The translations under genes and the position numbers were made by a program. The notes below the pieces were generated by a model. It worked only from the letters and a program-made list of their open reading frames with translations, searched no databases and was not told the DNA's origin. DNA of 64,000 nt, from NCBI GenBank assembly GCA_900618425.1, contig UZAN01039909.1:39942-103941 (forward strand), given 5' to 3'. This document shows positions 22,436-33,460 of the stretch, piece by piece; position 1 is the first letter of the stretch, and every line of letters begins with the position of its first letter. The stretch is from Echinostoma caproni (Eukaryota > Platyhelminthes > Trematoda > Plagiorchiida > Echinostomatidae).

Positions 22436-23629
22436 GTTTACGAATTCACAGTCTCATTTAATACCCCAGCAAATTATCTTTTGTTCGAGTGAATTTCTCG
22501 TTGTGACATGGACCACATTTTCTTGTCGTGTGTTGTTTGCCAGATGAATCGAGCAAGGGATAAAATTTTGGCATTTCACCCGGTTTAGATGCCCATTTTT
22601 CGGACAACAGCTGGTTCTTTCCTTTTCGAATGCCCGCATGTGCGTATGCAGCGACCGAGTTGATAATGTGATGCGTAAAGTTCAAGACCAATGGCTCAAC
22701 CTTAATCGGATCTAATGGTGTAAACTTCTCCAGTTGACCAGTGAATTTTACGCAACTGTGCTGTCGGCACAACACTGTTTCTCCTAAAAATACTTTTTAG
22801 CTGCCTCATTGTGTGTTTAGTTTTGTCAGAGCGAAGGAATGTGAAGTTCAATGCAGTGAAGTTGGTAATTAGAATCAAATAGCATGATTTGTGACGAATA
22901 GCGTGTTTTGCCTTCTGAAAGAGAGACAGCTTGACGAGCGCAGATGGTATCATCAAAACCACTTCGTCCTCATCCAAATAAAGTTTTTTATCGATGCAAA
23001 TTACCAATAGTTTGACCGCAGTGGTTAACAATATGGACACCCGGGAAAATTGTAATCTATTCACTTGGCGGAGAAATAAATACGGAAATCTTTCTGTGCA
23101 CAATCGTTCACCATGACCACCTTTGTGACATAATCATTATTAAAAACGCATTTCTGACGTGGTACAGTCAGCATTGTTACTCGGTCAAATTTCATAGTCA
23201 TCAGTTCCCCAACTTGCTACCGTCGTTCGTCTAAATCGATTTGACTTTCTTTATGACTCTGACTCTGACTTCAAAAAATCTTCATATTTTGATGGATTTA
23301 CGCTCAAACGCTTTTGATTAAGTTCCGGAACCACGAAAGATGGTACGAATCCCGGAAATTCAAAAATGTGATAGTATTCAGTGACGTGCATGTTATAAGA
23401 GCAAAAATAATTCGCAAGTAAAATGCGTTTAGGGTTAACCTGATCCTAGAAAGATGGATCAGGAGCTTTTTATCTGTTTAAGCTATACACTGATTTACAG
23501 GTGATAAAAGACAAGTAGCCCTCAAGGTGAGGATGTTGGTGTACATCTATTCATGTAACCTATTTCAAAGGGAATAGGGGTTTCAATCGGTTTCAATTCC
23601 GATTCCATGCTCAATCATATGGAACTAAA
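22436..23629. other. No supported gene
   Basis: Minus frames of 133 and 105 codons (22702-23103 and 22458-22775) show no recognisable domain and no convincing splice context. They are left uncalled. Confidence 0.35.
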
Positions 23630-24640
23630 CAAATCATTTCTTTGGAACCACAAACGGCCTGCCGAAGGCTCTGGGGCCAAAATCATTACTGTTTGCAAAT
23701 GACGCCCAAATATGCAATACAGTGACGCAACCAGCAGGCTCGCTGGCACTCCGTGAAAGCAGCTGAAAGCAGCGCATCTCTGGTCTCTTTTGAACGATAT
23801 TAAATGCAATGTTCCAAAGTATAAGGCTCTATCTATACGACACAAGGGGCGATTTTCATATTTCCTCGCAAACGAACAGCTGCCTCACACCTCAAATAAA
23901 AAGGACGTGGGCATCATCATTCAAGAAAACGTAAGCTGCTCACTCAGCTGCTTCAAGTTGTTGAACGCAGATGTAAAGAATGTCGGTTTGCTGAAACAAT
24001 TCTTTGTACGGTTCGACTGAGCCTTTTGCTCCCGTCTACTATCAGCCTACTCACAGAGTACGCTATCCAGCCATGGAGTCCATGGCTACAACGGGATTAC
24101 AAAAGGCTGGAACGTCCACGACGGATAGACAACAAAAGGATTGAGGGGTTGTATCGCTATTCATACGCAGAGAAGCTGGAGTAGTTGTGGTTATATTCCA
24201 ACCACTGCCAGCGCATCAGAGGAGACATGGTTATGGTATATCAAATAATGAAAAACCCAAGCCATCCCTGGTACCCACTGCTAAAATTATCACTCAACCT
24301 TCATCCTAGAGGGCATCCGTTTAAACTAGTTGTCTCAAAATGCCAATTGGAATGACGACATCAGTCATTCGCAGTCAAATATGTTCGTTCTGGAACTCTC
24401 TCCCACCCCACGTCGTCTGTGCGTCAGGTACTGAATCTTTCAAACTGAGACCTTTTGAAGCATTAGGACACCTTATATGCCAAAATAAGTGAAGCTGTGT
24501 GCAGCAGTGGGGGAAGCCCGTATCATGTGACATTTTTACACAAGGAATTGTATACATCACTCTCTTTCAACCTACGGGACCAGAAAAGCATGAGCTTGTA
24601 AGTTATTCTCATAATGAGTCTTTGACTTTTGAACTTGGAA
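23630..24640 (+). pseudogene. CR1-like retrotransposon, 5'-truncated copy 2
   Basis: It begins inside RT at GLPKALGPKSLLFANDAQI. The catalytic FADD box is FAND (23692-23703). It then reads KCNVPKYKALSIRHKGRF and KKDVGIII (thumb region), then the C-terminal tail with YQIMKNPSHPWYPLLKLSL, LEWRHQSF-like sequence, LSPTPRRLCV and ESFKLRPF. Many frame changes and stops intervene. The 3' end GCTTGTAAGTTATTCTCATA followed by TTGACTTTTGAACTTGG is shared with copy 3. RT here is inactive both from the box substitution and the broken frame. Confidence 0.8.
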
Positions 24641-26003
24641 ATCGTTTTTTTGAAACCATGACGTAGAGTGGTCGTTAATGTTCACACTGAAAACTCACAA
24701 TTGTTTGATACCTGATGCAAATTACCGTATTTATTCTTAAGATTATGTAAACTGCTTTACCGTACACCAGAATTTCAATGAACACAAAATTGCGTATACT
24801 TCACGGAACGATTCTAATCGGTTTCACTGTGTTAATCAAACAAATTTTGAGGGGAACCCGCTTATGATATGATTAGATGATATGATGATATGATTAGATC
24901 AGTATATTCCAATTTGGACTATTATGTCACACTTCACTAGGAGGATGTCGCAGTTTAAGAACTCGGCGATAATCTTGATTGGGTTAGAGTCGAGCAAAGC
25001 TGTATCTTCTAACTTCAAACTTAGCTAAGCAAATGCCAACGAAATTCTGTCGCAAATACACGCTCACATATATTTCGAAGTTAACAAACACAGTGATGGA
25101 CGTTGCATTCAATTCGTGACACTCGTTACCAAATTTCAGCTGGTCACATGACTTGAAGGAGTTTGAGTGAACGACACCACTAATAGGGGGAAGTAATTAG
25201 ACAAACGGAAATAGATTTGACGAAAACAACAGGGAAATATGCTCTCTTACAGTTACGGTAGAATAAAGGACTGTAGACGCAGTTCCACTGGCTCTGGAGG
25301 TTATAGGAACCAGTAAACGGTATTCCCTATAATCCAATAAAAACTCAAGATAATCTTATAGATTGCAGTTTATGATAACAGAGGTGCTCATCAAACGACG
25401 TTCTTTAAAGGATATTTGTTGTAATATATGAATTGAAAAGCAGAAAATGTAAGCACATAACTGGATTATCCAACGAATTTAGTTGCATTAAAAGTTGTGT
25501 GCTGTACATCTTCATTTTCTTACTGATTGTGATTTAGAGTGTGAACCTAACAGTTCAACTGGGGCGGAAACCTCGGATCACACAAGTATATCTTTCTACC
25601 ACTTGTGTCTGTAGATCAGAAGAAAAGTTATACATCCTTCAGTACTGAGTAATTCAGGGAAAATTCCCGTCTTATGTTGACCAGTATGATGGAAACAATA
25701 GAAATAAGGAATGTTGCGAGAGTTGGAAGCAAAATGGTTAAACGTTTCCCGCTAACTATTTCCAATCGCGGTCAACAGATCGTGATTTTTTATCAACCGT
25801 CCTATTTGATGTATCATTTTATGGGTACCGCGGACCGCGACTTCTCGTAAATCGACGATTCATTCGAACCAATCTGATATTGACAATCTCATAAAAACAA
25901 CCAAACATCAGTAGAATCTGTAAGCATAGAAACTCGATCGAGTTTCTTTGCAATTTCTTTTAAACCTTGTGATGCATACACCAGTGGAAAATTCGCAGGC
26001 CAG
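24641..26003. other. No supported gene
   Basis: A small direct repeat (GATATGATTAGAT twice) lies within 24867-24900. Otherwise nothing recognised. Confidence 0.4.
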
Positions 26004-26271
26004 CTAAACCTTCGTTTTCGATAACGCCGCGCCACGAGGCAACGTCTTCACATCGTCTCACAACAAATTGCTGCAATCTTTGAAGCACTTTCTACTAATC
26101 AAATTACGTCGCGCATGGCTAGACATAACAAACTCCCCAGGGGTTCCCGTGATTCGCGCGCAAATCAATGGACGTGTAGTGAACTATCGTAGAACGGCTA
26201 GTGTATCGGTACCAGAATGGGGTAAATTTGCGTTAGATCATACTGAGGATAGGCACCAAAGTGCTCGGTAG
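26004..26271 (+). CDS. Unassigned open frame, about 88 codons, possibly an exon
   Basis: Stop-free from a TAA near 26001 to TAG at 26269-26271. It reads FDNAAPRGNVFTSSHNKLL, then LRRAWLDITNSPGVPVIRA, then INGRVVNYRRTASVSVPEWG. GC content is above its flanks and the peptide is protein-like. No family is recognised. There is no ATG in a good context near the start, so it could be an internal exon, decayed element sequence or chance. A GTAAAT donor-like site follows PEWG. Confidence 0.25.
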
Positions 26272-26813
26272 TGTGCAACCGGAAAAAAGGTGAAAACATG
26301 GTGTAACACGCAAGAAGCAGCTTACATAAAACAAATACAACCATGTATTATTGGCGTTGCGGTGTACATACGGCAAGCTTTGTTTTGCTGTTTTGTTGGT
26401 TGTGTGGGAGTTCAATCTTTTTGACTGATTGTATAATGTAAAATTTTCAAAGTGGATATTTATTCGTGTAACAGATTTCCACGCAACAGATTGGCGGGTA
26501 CGCCACATACACTTTGTTTTGCAGAAACGTTGTGCAAGAGACATCAGTTTGTATTTTATTCCAAAGAAAATGTTTTCTAATTTTCGAATGAAACATCAGG
26601 TTAAGACGTGTGGACCAGAGACTGACGGTGTTGCTTGTTCTCACAGTTACATTGCGTTCGCATAATTTAGAACTGACTGAAACAGCAACAAAGTTAATCT
26701 GCTTTCCCATGACCGGAAGTAAGTCAACTTTTGACAAGCAAGCGGCATTGTACCATCGGTTGTCAGGGGGAATGTGTGTGTGATGAAGGTAGGAAGGAGA
26801 CGGGTTGATGTAC
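26272..26813. other. No supported gene
   Basis: Overlapping frames on both strands (78, 103 and 133 codons) without a recognisable domain. Confidence 0.35.
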
Positions 26814-27005
26814 AGGTGCTGATCAAACTTGTGCAAAATCATTCCCATTTTGGAAATACATTTGAGTCTCCAATGTCATACTTGTACATTGATATTGATG
26901 GATAAACTGTACTTATTCATGACTTTATCTCTCACAGATGTAGGAGATCTATATCCTTAGCTCTCCTCTATCACCGTTTGATTTTGCGTGACCTTGAGCG
27001 TTGCG
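26814..27005. repeat. Dispersed repeat, copy 1
   Basis: About 190 bases align by eye with 46669-46855 in the same orientation. Shared blocks include ACAGGTG-TGA-CAAACT, GACTTTATC, TTTCTATCACC or CTCTATCACC, and CGACCTTGAG or TGACCTTGAG. On the minus strand both copies read an FxQHLYI peptide (KMGMILHKFDQHLYI here, KMKVMLREFGQHLYI there), so a decayed coding element is possible. Family unknown. Confidence 0.6.
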
Positions 27006-28576
27006 AGACGATGACAACATAATCGGTTTGTCATGGAAACAGCCTAAAGTGACCAGCGCGTGCAACTACAAGTTGTATTAAAATTATGCTACTAATTCCT
27101 TTTTGTTGAATGATATAGCCATTTTCATAGTCGTCGGTGCTTTATTGAAACATATATACAAGCTTTAGGAAGATATAATGCAGAGATGTGATAGGAGTAC
27201 CGGAATGTTTAAGGCAATTGCCACTAGCAGCGTGGGATACAGAGCAATAAAATGTAGGGTGTAGATGAGGAAAAAATTGTCAGACAGAGTTTAGTCGCAC
27301 AGGAGAACAAAACCTGCAAAGTGTTGTCTGGCAAAGAAGTCGACTGACACTCATTTGCATTTTGAAATGCTTTTAAAAGGAGGTAAATTCAAAAGAAGAG
27401 CCCCCAAATAATGACAGTCAAACAGCAAGTCGTCCACTTACATTAAATGAGAGAATTGACCAAATTAAAAATTATTTTCGACGGAAACCTTAAATATGGT
27501 ATGCGTGAAATGTTAACTATCAGTCTTCCAGTTTGGAACACATTTTCGATGCTGACGGTAAGAGGCCGATGAAACTGAACTATCTTGGTTATTCCAATTG
27601 ATCTTTTATTGATTGAGTCTTTGATAGAATTATTTGGGGGAGGGTACGTGGCGGTTTTACCAGTTATTCCAACTGAATTTCAACGCACTTACAAAAATGT
27701 ATTGAAATGTTCCTCGCTCATTGATTGATAAGCTTTATGACCGATTAATGGAGTTTTTCGACGGATTATTGAATGATTGTCTTCCAACTAATGCGTTCTG
27801 TGAAAAGATGAAATTGGAAATTTCTGGAATGACAGTCATAGGTTGCGTGTAAGAGGGAAAAAGAAACGGTGATACTGACGCATCCCACAGTTCATTTTGG
27901 TACAATCGAGTGGTGGTAGCTAATGCAATCAACGCGCGTTAACGAATCTCGATGGCGGGGATTATCATTCATAAGGTTATCTTGTTTTTATTACAAACAA
28001 TGAAACAGTTCTTTAAATTGGAATATAATCACTTCTTTATTATACTTTCGATCCAATCATGCTTGCACGGAATCAATCAAGCAGGCAAGCGCACCATCCA
28101 TATATCAGGATTCACAGTCATTTAACGGCTGGCGGTCTCGTTACAGAAACTGAGGAGGGTAGTGCGATAGTTACGATACGCTCAAACAATTTGAGTAGAA
28201 GTGAAGATCGCACAATCGGATGAAGCTCGTTTTTCTAGTGTTTAAGTATAGGAGTGGTAAAAAACGCCAGATGTGAAATAATTGTCTTTCTGCCGGAAAA
28301 TATTGAATACACACCATAAACGTGGTACCAGGTAATTTCCACAATTTTTCGAAACCATTAGAAATAAACCCACCTGACTAGGAGATATTTTATTGTGGAT
28401 AACCGTCAGTTTATTTAAAACGTTTTGGTTCTCTACGATTGGAGAAACTTAGTGATTAAGGTTGGGATGTTTGGTGTTGTATATTTCTACTGGATATCAA
28501 TTCAGCACACCGGTATCATAAGCAACAGTCATAGGCTAAGGTGGTCGGTTTCAGCCTTTCCAGTATTTGATTTCAG
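27006..28576. other. No supported gene
   Basis: AT-rich. Nothing recognised on either strand. Confidence 0.4.
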
Positions 28577-28659
28577 GACATGTTGTCAAGCGCCATAACA
28601 ACATGAAGCCGATTGGTTCTTTTTACGAAATAATTAATCGGGCACACTTCAAGCTGTAA
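28577..28659 (+). CDS. Weak candidate terminal exon
   Basis: The acceptor CCTTTCCAGTATTTGATTTCAG ends at 28576. With two leading bases the frame reads HVVKRHNNMKPIGSFYEII, then NRAHFKL and TAA at 28657-28659. The peptide is basic and protein-like. No AATAAA follows closely and no upstream exon is linked. Confidence 0.25.
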
Positions 28660-29573
28660 AATGCGAATTCAGGGTCGATGATTTACTCAAGTTATAATAT
28701 TTGGATAAACAATTGAATCTTCAATCATCTAAATACCAAAGCTGTGATGAAAATGAAGATAACCTGGTCAAAATCAATGTGCCACCAATCCTGAAACTTT
28801 TAAAGGGAAATTGGGCGTGTTTATCTTTAAAATTCCTCTTCCAGATAACTCAATATCCTCTCTTGTCGATCAACACAATTAATTTTGCTTTCTTAAATCA
28901 TGGATATGAAATGCGTATCCGATCAATACAGCTATACGAGTCAATGAATTTGATTATGCTGGATCGATCTAATCAACTCGGATTAGCATATTTCGAATCA
29001 CCAACTTCCGCTTTTATGCGATTCCCATTAATCCAATCTCAAGACAGTCTTCTCGTGCTACTGCTAACAGACGCACAAAGAAATCAACGCCTAACGAATA
29101 CGCAGAGTCCATGATTACTGGGGTAGTTTGCTCGTTAAAACTGAGGCCATTTTCCGAGAATATTGACAGTGATTGGATCAGCTGCGGATGTTTTTTCGTC
29201 TGCATACAGTTCTAAACGCTGCTCTACTGTTGACTGTTCTACAATTTTCAACACACTTACAAATCATCGGCATGTTATTTTCTAATCTTTGTGTGCTGAG
29301 CAATGCAAACACAGACACGTGTTCGTTTAAGGGGATGCATGGCATCGGTTACCTCGTCAGTTCAGTGTATGATAAACGATCACCGGGCGCAGGGCGGTTC
29401 AGGTCGAATTATCAACAGTGCAATCTGGCATCTCGGTTTCCGAGTTGTTGTACGAGGTCAACGAGTACGCGCCTACTCGGTTAGTTTAACAAAGATATAA
29501 ACAAGGTTGGGGTTTTCGGTCGCATGTGAGGACACAAACTGAAGGGGATCAATCGGGTCAGCAAGAAAGAATT
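28660..29573. other. Open frame without evidence of function
   Basis: A 137-codon plus frame (28701-29114) is one of the longest N-free frames but has no recognisable motif and no splice context. It may be chance in AT-rich DNA. Frames at 29173-29500 are GC-rich and basic on two frames, also unassigned. Confidence 0.25.
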
Positions 29574-29709
29574 TCGCGCGCGCGTAAACATATACATTCT
29601 CATGCAATTTCAGCTTTATTTTTATGGGGTTCCAATTATGCATGCTGTATGACAACAGCTGTTTTGTGTGACTCTTATCACATGCACGTGCACACACACA
29701 TGCATACAC
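29574..29709. repeat. CG/CA alternating purine-pyrimidine tracts
   Basis: CGCGCGCGCGTA lies at 29574-29585. A perfect 31-base alternation of purines and pyrimidines (CACATGCACGTGCACACACA...) lies at 29679-29709. Such tracts can adopt left-handed DNA. No gene start is recognised nearby. Confidence 0.6.
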
Positions 29710-32334
29710 TAATCCATGCATTTAAGTATTCTATACATGTGTTGATCACTTTAGAGTGACAATCCATTAAGACAATTGTTTCATCTATTCCGCCTAACTA
29801 CAGTGAATTGGGTGTTCATGAAATTTGGTACGTGTGTGCCTGCGTGTGCGGGTATACAGCTGATCAATAGACCCGGATCTTAGTGTAAAAGTTGTCATGA
29901 CCAGTTGAACGTAGTGCTGTTTGCCCTTCAATCGATACTGCGATTCCTGTGCTTGTGTGCCTGTGCTTGTGTAGGATCGGGTGCTTGCGTTTGTACGTGG
30001 AAACCTTCATTCATCCCAGTTAACACACACGATCCACCAATTAACAATAAGTTGTGTACAAGGCCGAATGGGATGGGGCAATGCTTCCACGGAGAGACGC
30101 AGTTTACGACGCATGTTAGGGGTGACGAAAGCTGATCAACAAGTGGGTACACCGCACGTTGATGCTATCGTGGTTGGAGGAGTTGGACGATGACACCGCG
30201 TTCACATGTGAATTCAAAGTTAGGTTCATCCACTAGCTGTTAGAGTTCATTTGTTTTTTTCCACATTCTCAGTGGATTAATTCGCATGAGCGAATCGGTC
30301 ATTGGATGGGTCAGTACCTTAGCAACAACAGCTTACAGAAGCACACTTTGGCTGATAATTTTGCAGATCACAAACATCAACAAGTAAGATGTTAAAGGCG
30401 AATGGGAATTTCGGTCTTAGGTTCACGATTAGCTGCATTCAGAATCGACACCGTCGAACAACCGGGCAATATAACACAGAGTCCCATTTTTTGTTTAACT
30501 GTGACACGTTCTTCAGTTATGCTTAACTGCACATCTCTACTCCGCTAAATGTCGTTTACAAATTTCGCTGTAGCACTAGAGGGTTCCCCCAGATGAATTT
30601 GTCATAAGTAAGTGTGTATTAGAAAAAAATCCTTCTCTCTCCATTCAGATCCATTTCCACAAGTAACTGCTTAACCAACGATCCAGTGTTTCATGAAACC
30701 GTGACTGGACTGATTTAGATAGCAGGCTTCCTTCTGTACAACCTGATTAATCCCCTACTTGTATTGTTCATTCTAAAAAGATGTAAGTCCTGTCGGGACA
30801 AGATAAATAAACAGCCCTGCAAACGCTTCTAAAGGATGGTCGATAGGCGTCATTGAACACAGCACGAGGAAACTCGGTGAAGATGATATGAGCCGCCACA
30901 AAGAGCAATCCGGTTTAGGAATTCAACAACGCGGTCGACCGCTAGGAAGCTTCGCGGCCCTGGAGGGTGACACAACTAGACGTTTTTCGTAGACCCTTGG
31001 TAGCATGCTGTAGCACTGCGTGGCTTACCGGATAGAGCACTGTCAAGGGTAGACGATATCGCTGTTCAAAATTACTGCTTGGTCCATTCTTGGAATGTCC
31101 GTCGGAGTATCCGCGGGTGAAGGCTTCAATAATAAATGTTGGCAAACCGGGGATGTACCCAGGATGGTGGGTATTATGGAGTTTGTAGAGGAAAAAAGTT
31201 AACACTGTTCAGTCAGTCTAAAACTCCAGGTACAATACAGCAGAGGAAGTTAGGGAGACACTGCGGAAAGTGACGAAGGAGGTAGCGACCGTCAGGTCAA
31301 ATCAGAAACGTATACTTCCAATGTGGAGAGCAAGATTATTGACAAAAATTGCCCCGAAGGTTATCATGGGTGTTCCAGTTATAAACGTGAGATTTAGTTT
31401 AAACCGTCTTGCCCAGACTAGGCGATTTCCGGAGCGGTTAATTGATGATCAGTCTATGGACTTCTAAATATTGGCGGTCAAACAGAACAGTGTCTGGTTA
31501 AAACATGGGTAGCAGCTTCTTTGGCAAAAGCCCATTCAAATCATTTACTAAAGTGACTCCAGGAGCTGCGAATAGATTGATCAACTGCTTGAGCAGCACC
31601 GATCTACAGTATTCCATTCAAAAGTGATTGAAAAGATTCAGATTAGTTATTTTGTTCTGTGTAACTCGATTTGCGCCTACCTTCGGATAAATAAACCCTC
31701 AATTCAACGCTGGCCTTGTAAATGTTTAAAACTTGGATTCTTTGCGATTACGCATGGTTGGTTATAGAGAATGCACCTCGCCCATTATTCTTTAGACCAG
31801 TTTTAAGCACATCTACAGGCTTTTCAAGTGATTTAATCTGTGAACATAATAAAGGCAATTGATAGAAATCGGGAACAGTCCGGTGAACTACAATCTATGA
31901 CGTTTTCTCCGGGTCATTCGGTGTTTGAGTCGATTCCCGTTGGGTAATTGCTTGGCCTGACAAAATCTGTGAAAAAATGATTTCGAAAAAATAACCCTTC
32001 GTTAAATCCAGGTACCTCAATTCAGTGGAGCAGATAAACTAGGGTATTAATTATAATTCATTATGAAGTGACAGAAATCGCTTAATTTCTATTTTTATGA
32101 GATTTTCTGGGCTCTGAAGAAACCTGATTTTTGGCTCACTTGCCTATCTAAAGACCTCCGATGCGTAATACAAACTAAAAAGTCGTCTTCGTTTCCACAT
32201 AGAGTGATCCAGTCAATCTGTTCTTCAAATCGGTTTCTCTCTAAAATAAGATATAATCAGCCTGTTACATAAGATCACTGTTTATCCTTTGAAAAGTGTT
32301 CCTTACTCACTTACATAATTTTGACTACCCCCAG
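29710..32334. other. No supported gene
   Basis: A GT-rich stretch lies at about 29945-30000. Frames at 29905-30193 and 30942-31467 do not match a family I recognise. The block 30790-31470 is GC-richer and reads like decayed coding sequence on both strands but could not be assigned. Confidence 0.35.
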
Positions 32335-32436
32335 ATGGCACTACGAATCGCCGTCGGAATCATGGGTCAGAATGAGTCAAATCACATATTGGGCTATTTA
32401 TTTCTTCGAGGAGAAATGGTTTTGATGTGCACTCTT
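32335..32436 (+). CDS. Candidate internal exon, unknown product
   Basis: The acceptor TAATTTTGACTACCCCCAG ends at 32334 and GTAAAG begins at 32437. The 102-base frame is open in phase 0 at both ends and reads MALRIAVGIMGQNESNHIL, then GYLFLRGEMVLMCTL. Composition is protein-like, with a moderately hydrophobic C-terminal half. No link to neighbouring candidates is established. Confidence 0.35.
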
Positions 32437-33009
32437 GTAAAGCTTCATATGCACCTTTTCACTTTGTCAACCGGTCTCAAGTAATAAAACACGGGAATTC
32501 TGAACAGCCGGCCATCAATCCATCTGATGAGAATATATGACAAATAAGACGACAGGGCGAAACGTAACCCACAAGAACCATGAAACCCGTAGTAGTTACT
32601 GGGCTTGAGCAGAGCAGAGAATAAAATCACTGCTTTTAGGAGGCGATTCTCAGCGCAGTTCCATCTGATTGGTCACAAATAGAAATGGGTGGTATTTAAA
32701 AAACGGGATCCAGAATGAATAATCTTTAATAAATTATTTGAATACCTATTTGCCCATTCCTCAAGCAAGTCGTGGACGAAAAGTTGAACTATCCAACTGG
32801 ACTTCAGAGCAAGAAAAGTCCGAAGCAATCAATGTATCAAGGGTAAATAAATTTGACCTTGCACTTGTACTTTTACAAACAAGAATGGGAATAACTGGAA
32901 TTTCAAAATCAATTTTCGGAGGCAAAAGCAAACAGTCATTTGTGGAACTTCTGTGATCCAAATAGGGTAAAGATATAAATGCGATGACTACAAAAATTAA
33001 ATGTCCAGC
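32437..33009. other. No supported gene
   Basis: A 72-codon plus frame (32738-32956) and an overlapping minus frame have no recognised domain. A hammerhead-like string at 32524-32563 is discussed in the rejected list. Confidence 0.35.
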
Positions 33010-33015
33010 TTTATT
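33010..33015 (-). terminator. Polyadenylation signal AATAAA (minus strand)
   Basis: TTTATT on the plus strand, i.e. AATAAA on the minus strand, about 35 bases downstream of the stop codon of the minus-strand terminal exon candidate. Confidence 0.45.
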
Positions 33016-33049
33016 GATTTTTTTTAAATATCTCGGTTCAAGTGAAAAA

Positions 33050-33460
33050 CTAAGCACTTTGAAACCGACCTACATCGTCAACCAACTGCCGCCGAACAAC
33101 AAGTGAACACTGCAAAATTACTTTTTTTCTGAAACTGAATTCTTGATTTGAATTTTGAAAAGTTCCGCAGCCTCGGTGGGATTCGAACAAACCGGGTGCA
33201 AAAGAACCGGGATGAATTTCGTCACGCAAGTTGATCAATGAACATCGGGTGCGAGTTTCTCTATTGGTCAAAACATCACTGGGGGGGAATAGAAGACGCT
33301 CTTTAGCACGAACATGGAGATCGTTGTTTGTTTTCCTGTTCAACTCTTCGGCAAGACAACGGGGTGTGAGAAGTTCACAACCCGCGGCAAAAATGAAACA
33401 AGAGCGAACGGGTGAGAAAGAGTAATAAAATTGACCATGTTTACCGATTAATCTGTTAAC
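33050..33460 (-). CDS. Candidate terminal exon of a minus-strand gene, about 136 codons, unknown product
   Basis: On the minus strand AATAAAGTTTCTTTTTTCAG forms a strong acceptor ending at 33461. From 33460 the frame stays open to TAG at 33050-33052. It reads VNRLIGKHGQFYYSFSP at the start, LAEELNRKTNNDLHVRAKER in the middle and VVRRQLVDDVGRFQSA at the end. AATAAA lies about 35 bases further on. Oddly, the coding strand includes GGTTTGTTCGAATCCCACC (about 33172-33190), which matches a tRNA B box, so part of the frame may derive from an exonised SINE. No domain is recognised. The alternative is a chance frame through repeat DNA, but stop, polyadenylation signal and acceptor all agree. Confidence 0.45.
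   Translation of the reverse strand, partial: VNRLIGKHGQFYYSFSPVRSCFIFAAGCELLTPRCLAEELNRKTNNDLHVRAKERLLFPPSDVLTNRETRTRCSLINLRDEIHPGSFAPGLFESHRGCGTFQNSNQEFSFRKKVILQCSLVVRRQLVDDVGRFQSA

Noticed and set aside
22702..23103. 133-codon minus-strand frame as a gene
   Set aside because: No recognisable domain. It lies between two CR1-like copies with no supporting signals.
28701..29114. 137-codon plus-strand frame as a gene
   Set aside because: No motif, no splice or polyadenylation context, and AT-rich composition like its non-coding flanks.
32524..32563. CTGATGAG ... CGAAAC as a hammerhead ribozyme
   Set aside because: Core strings are present 28 bases apart, but no stem II pairs between them and the bases after GAAAC (GTAAC/GTTAC) are not contiguous with the core. 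Pairing for stem I was not found.
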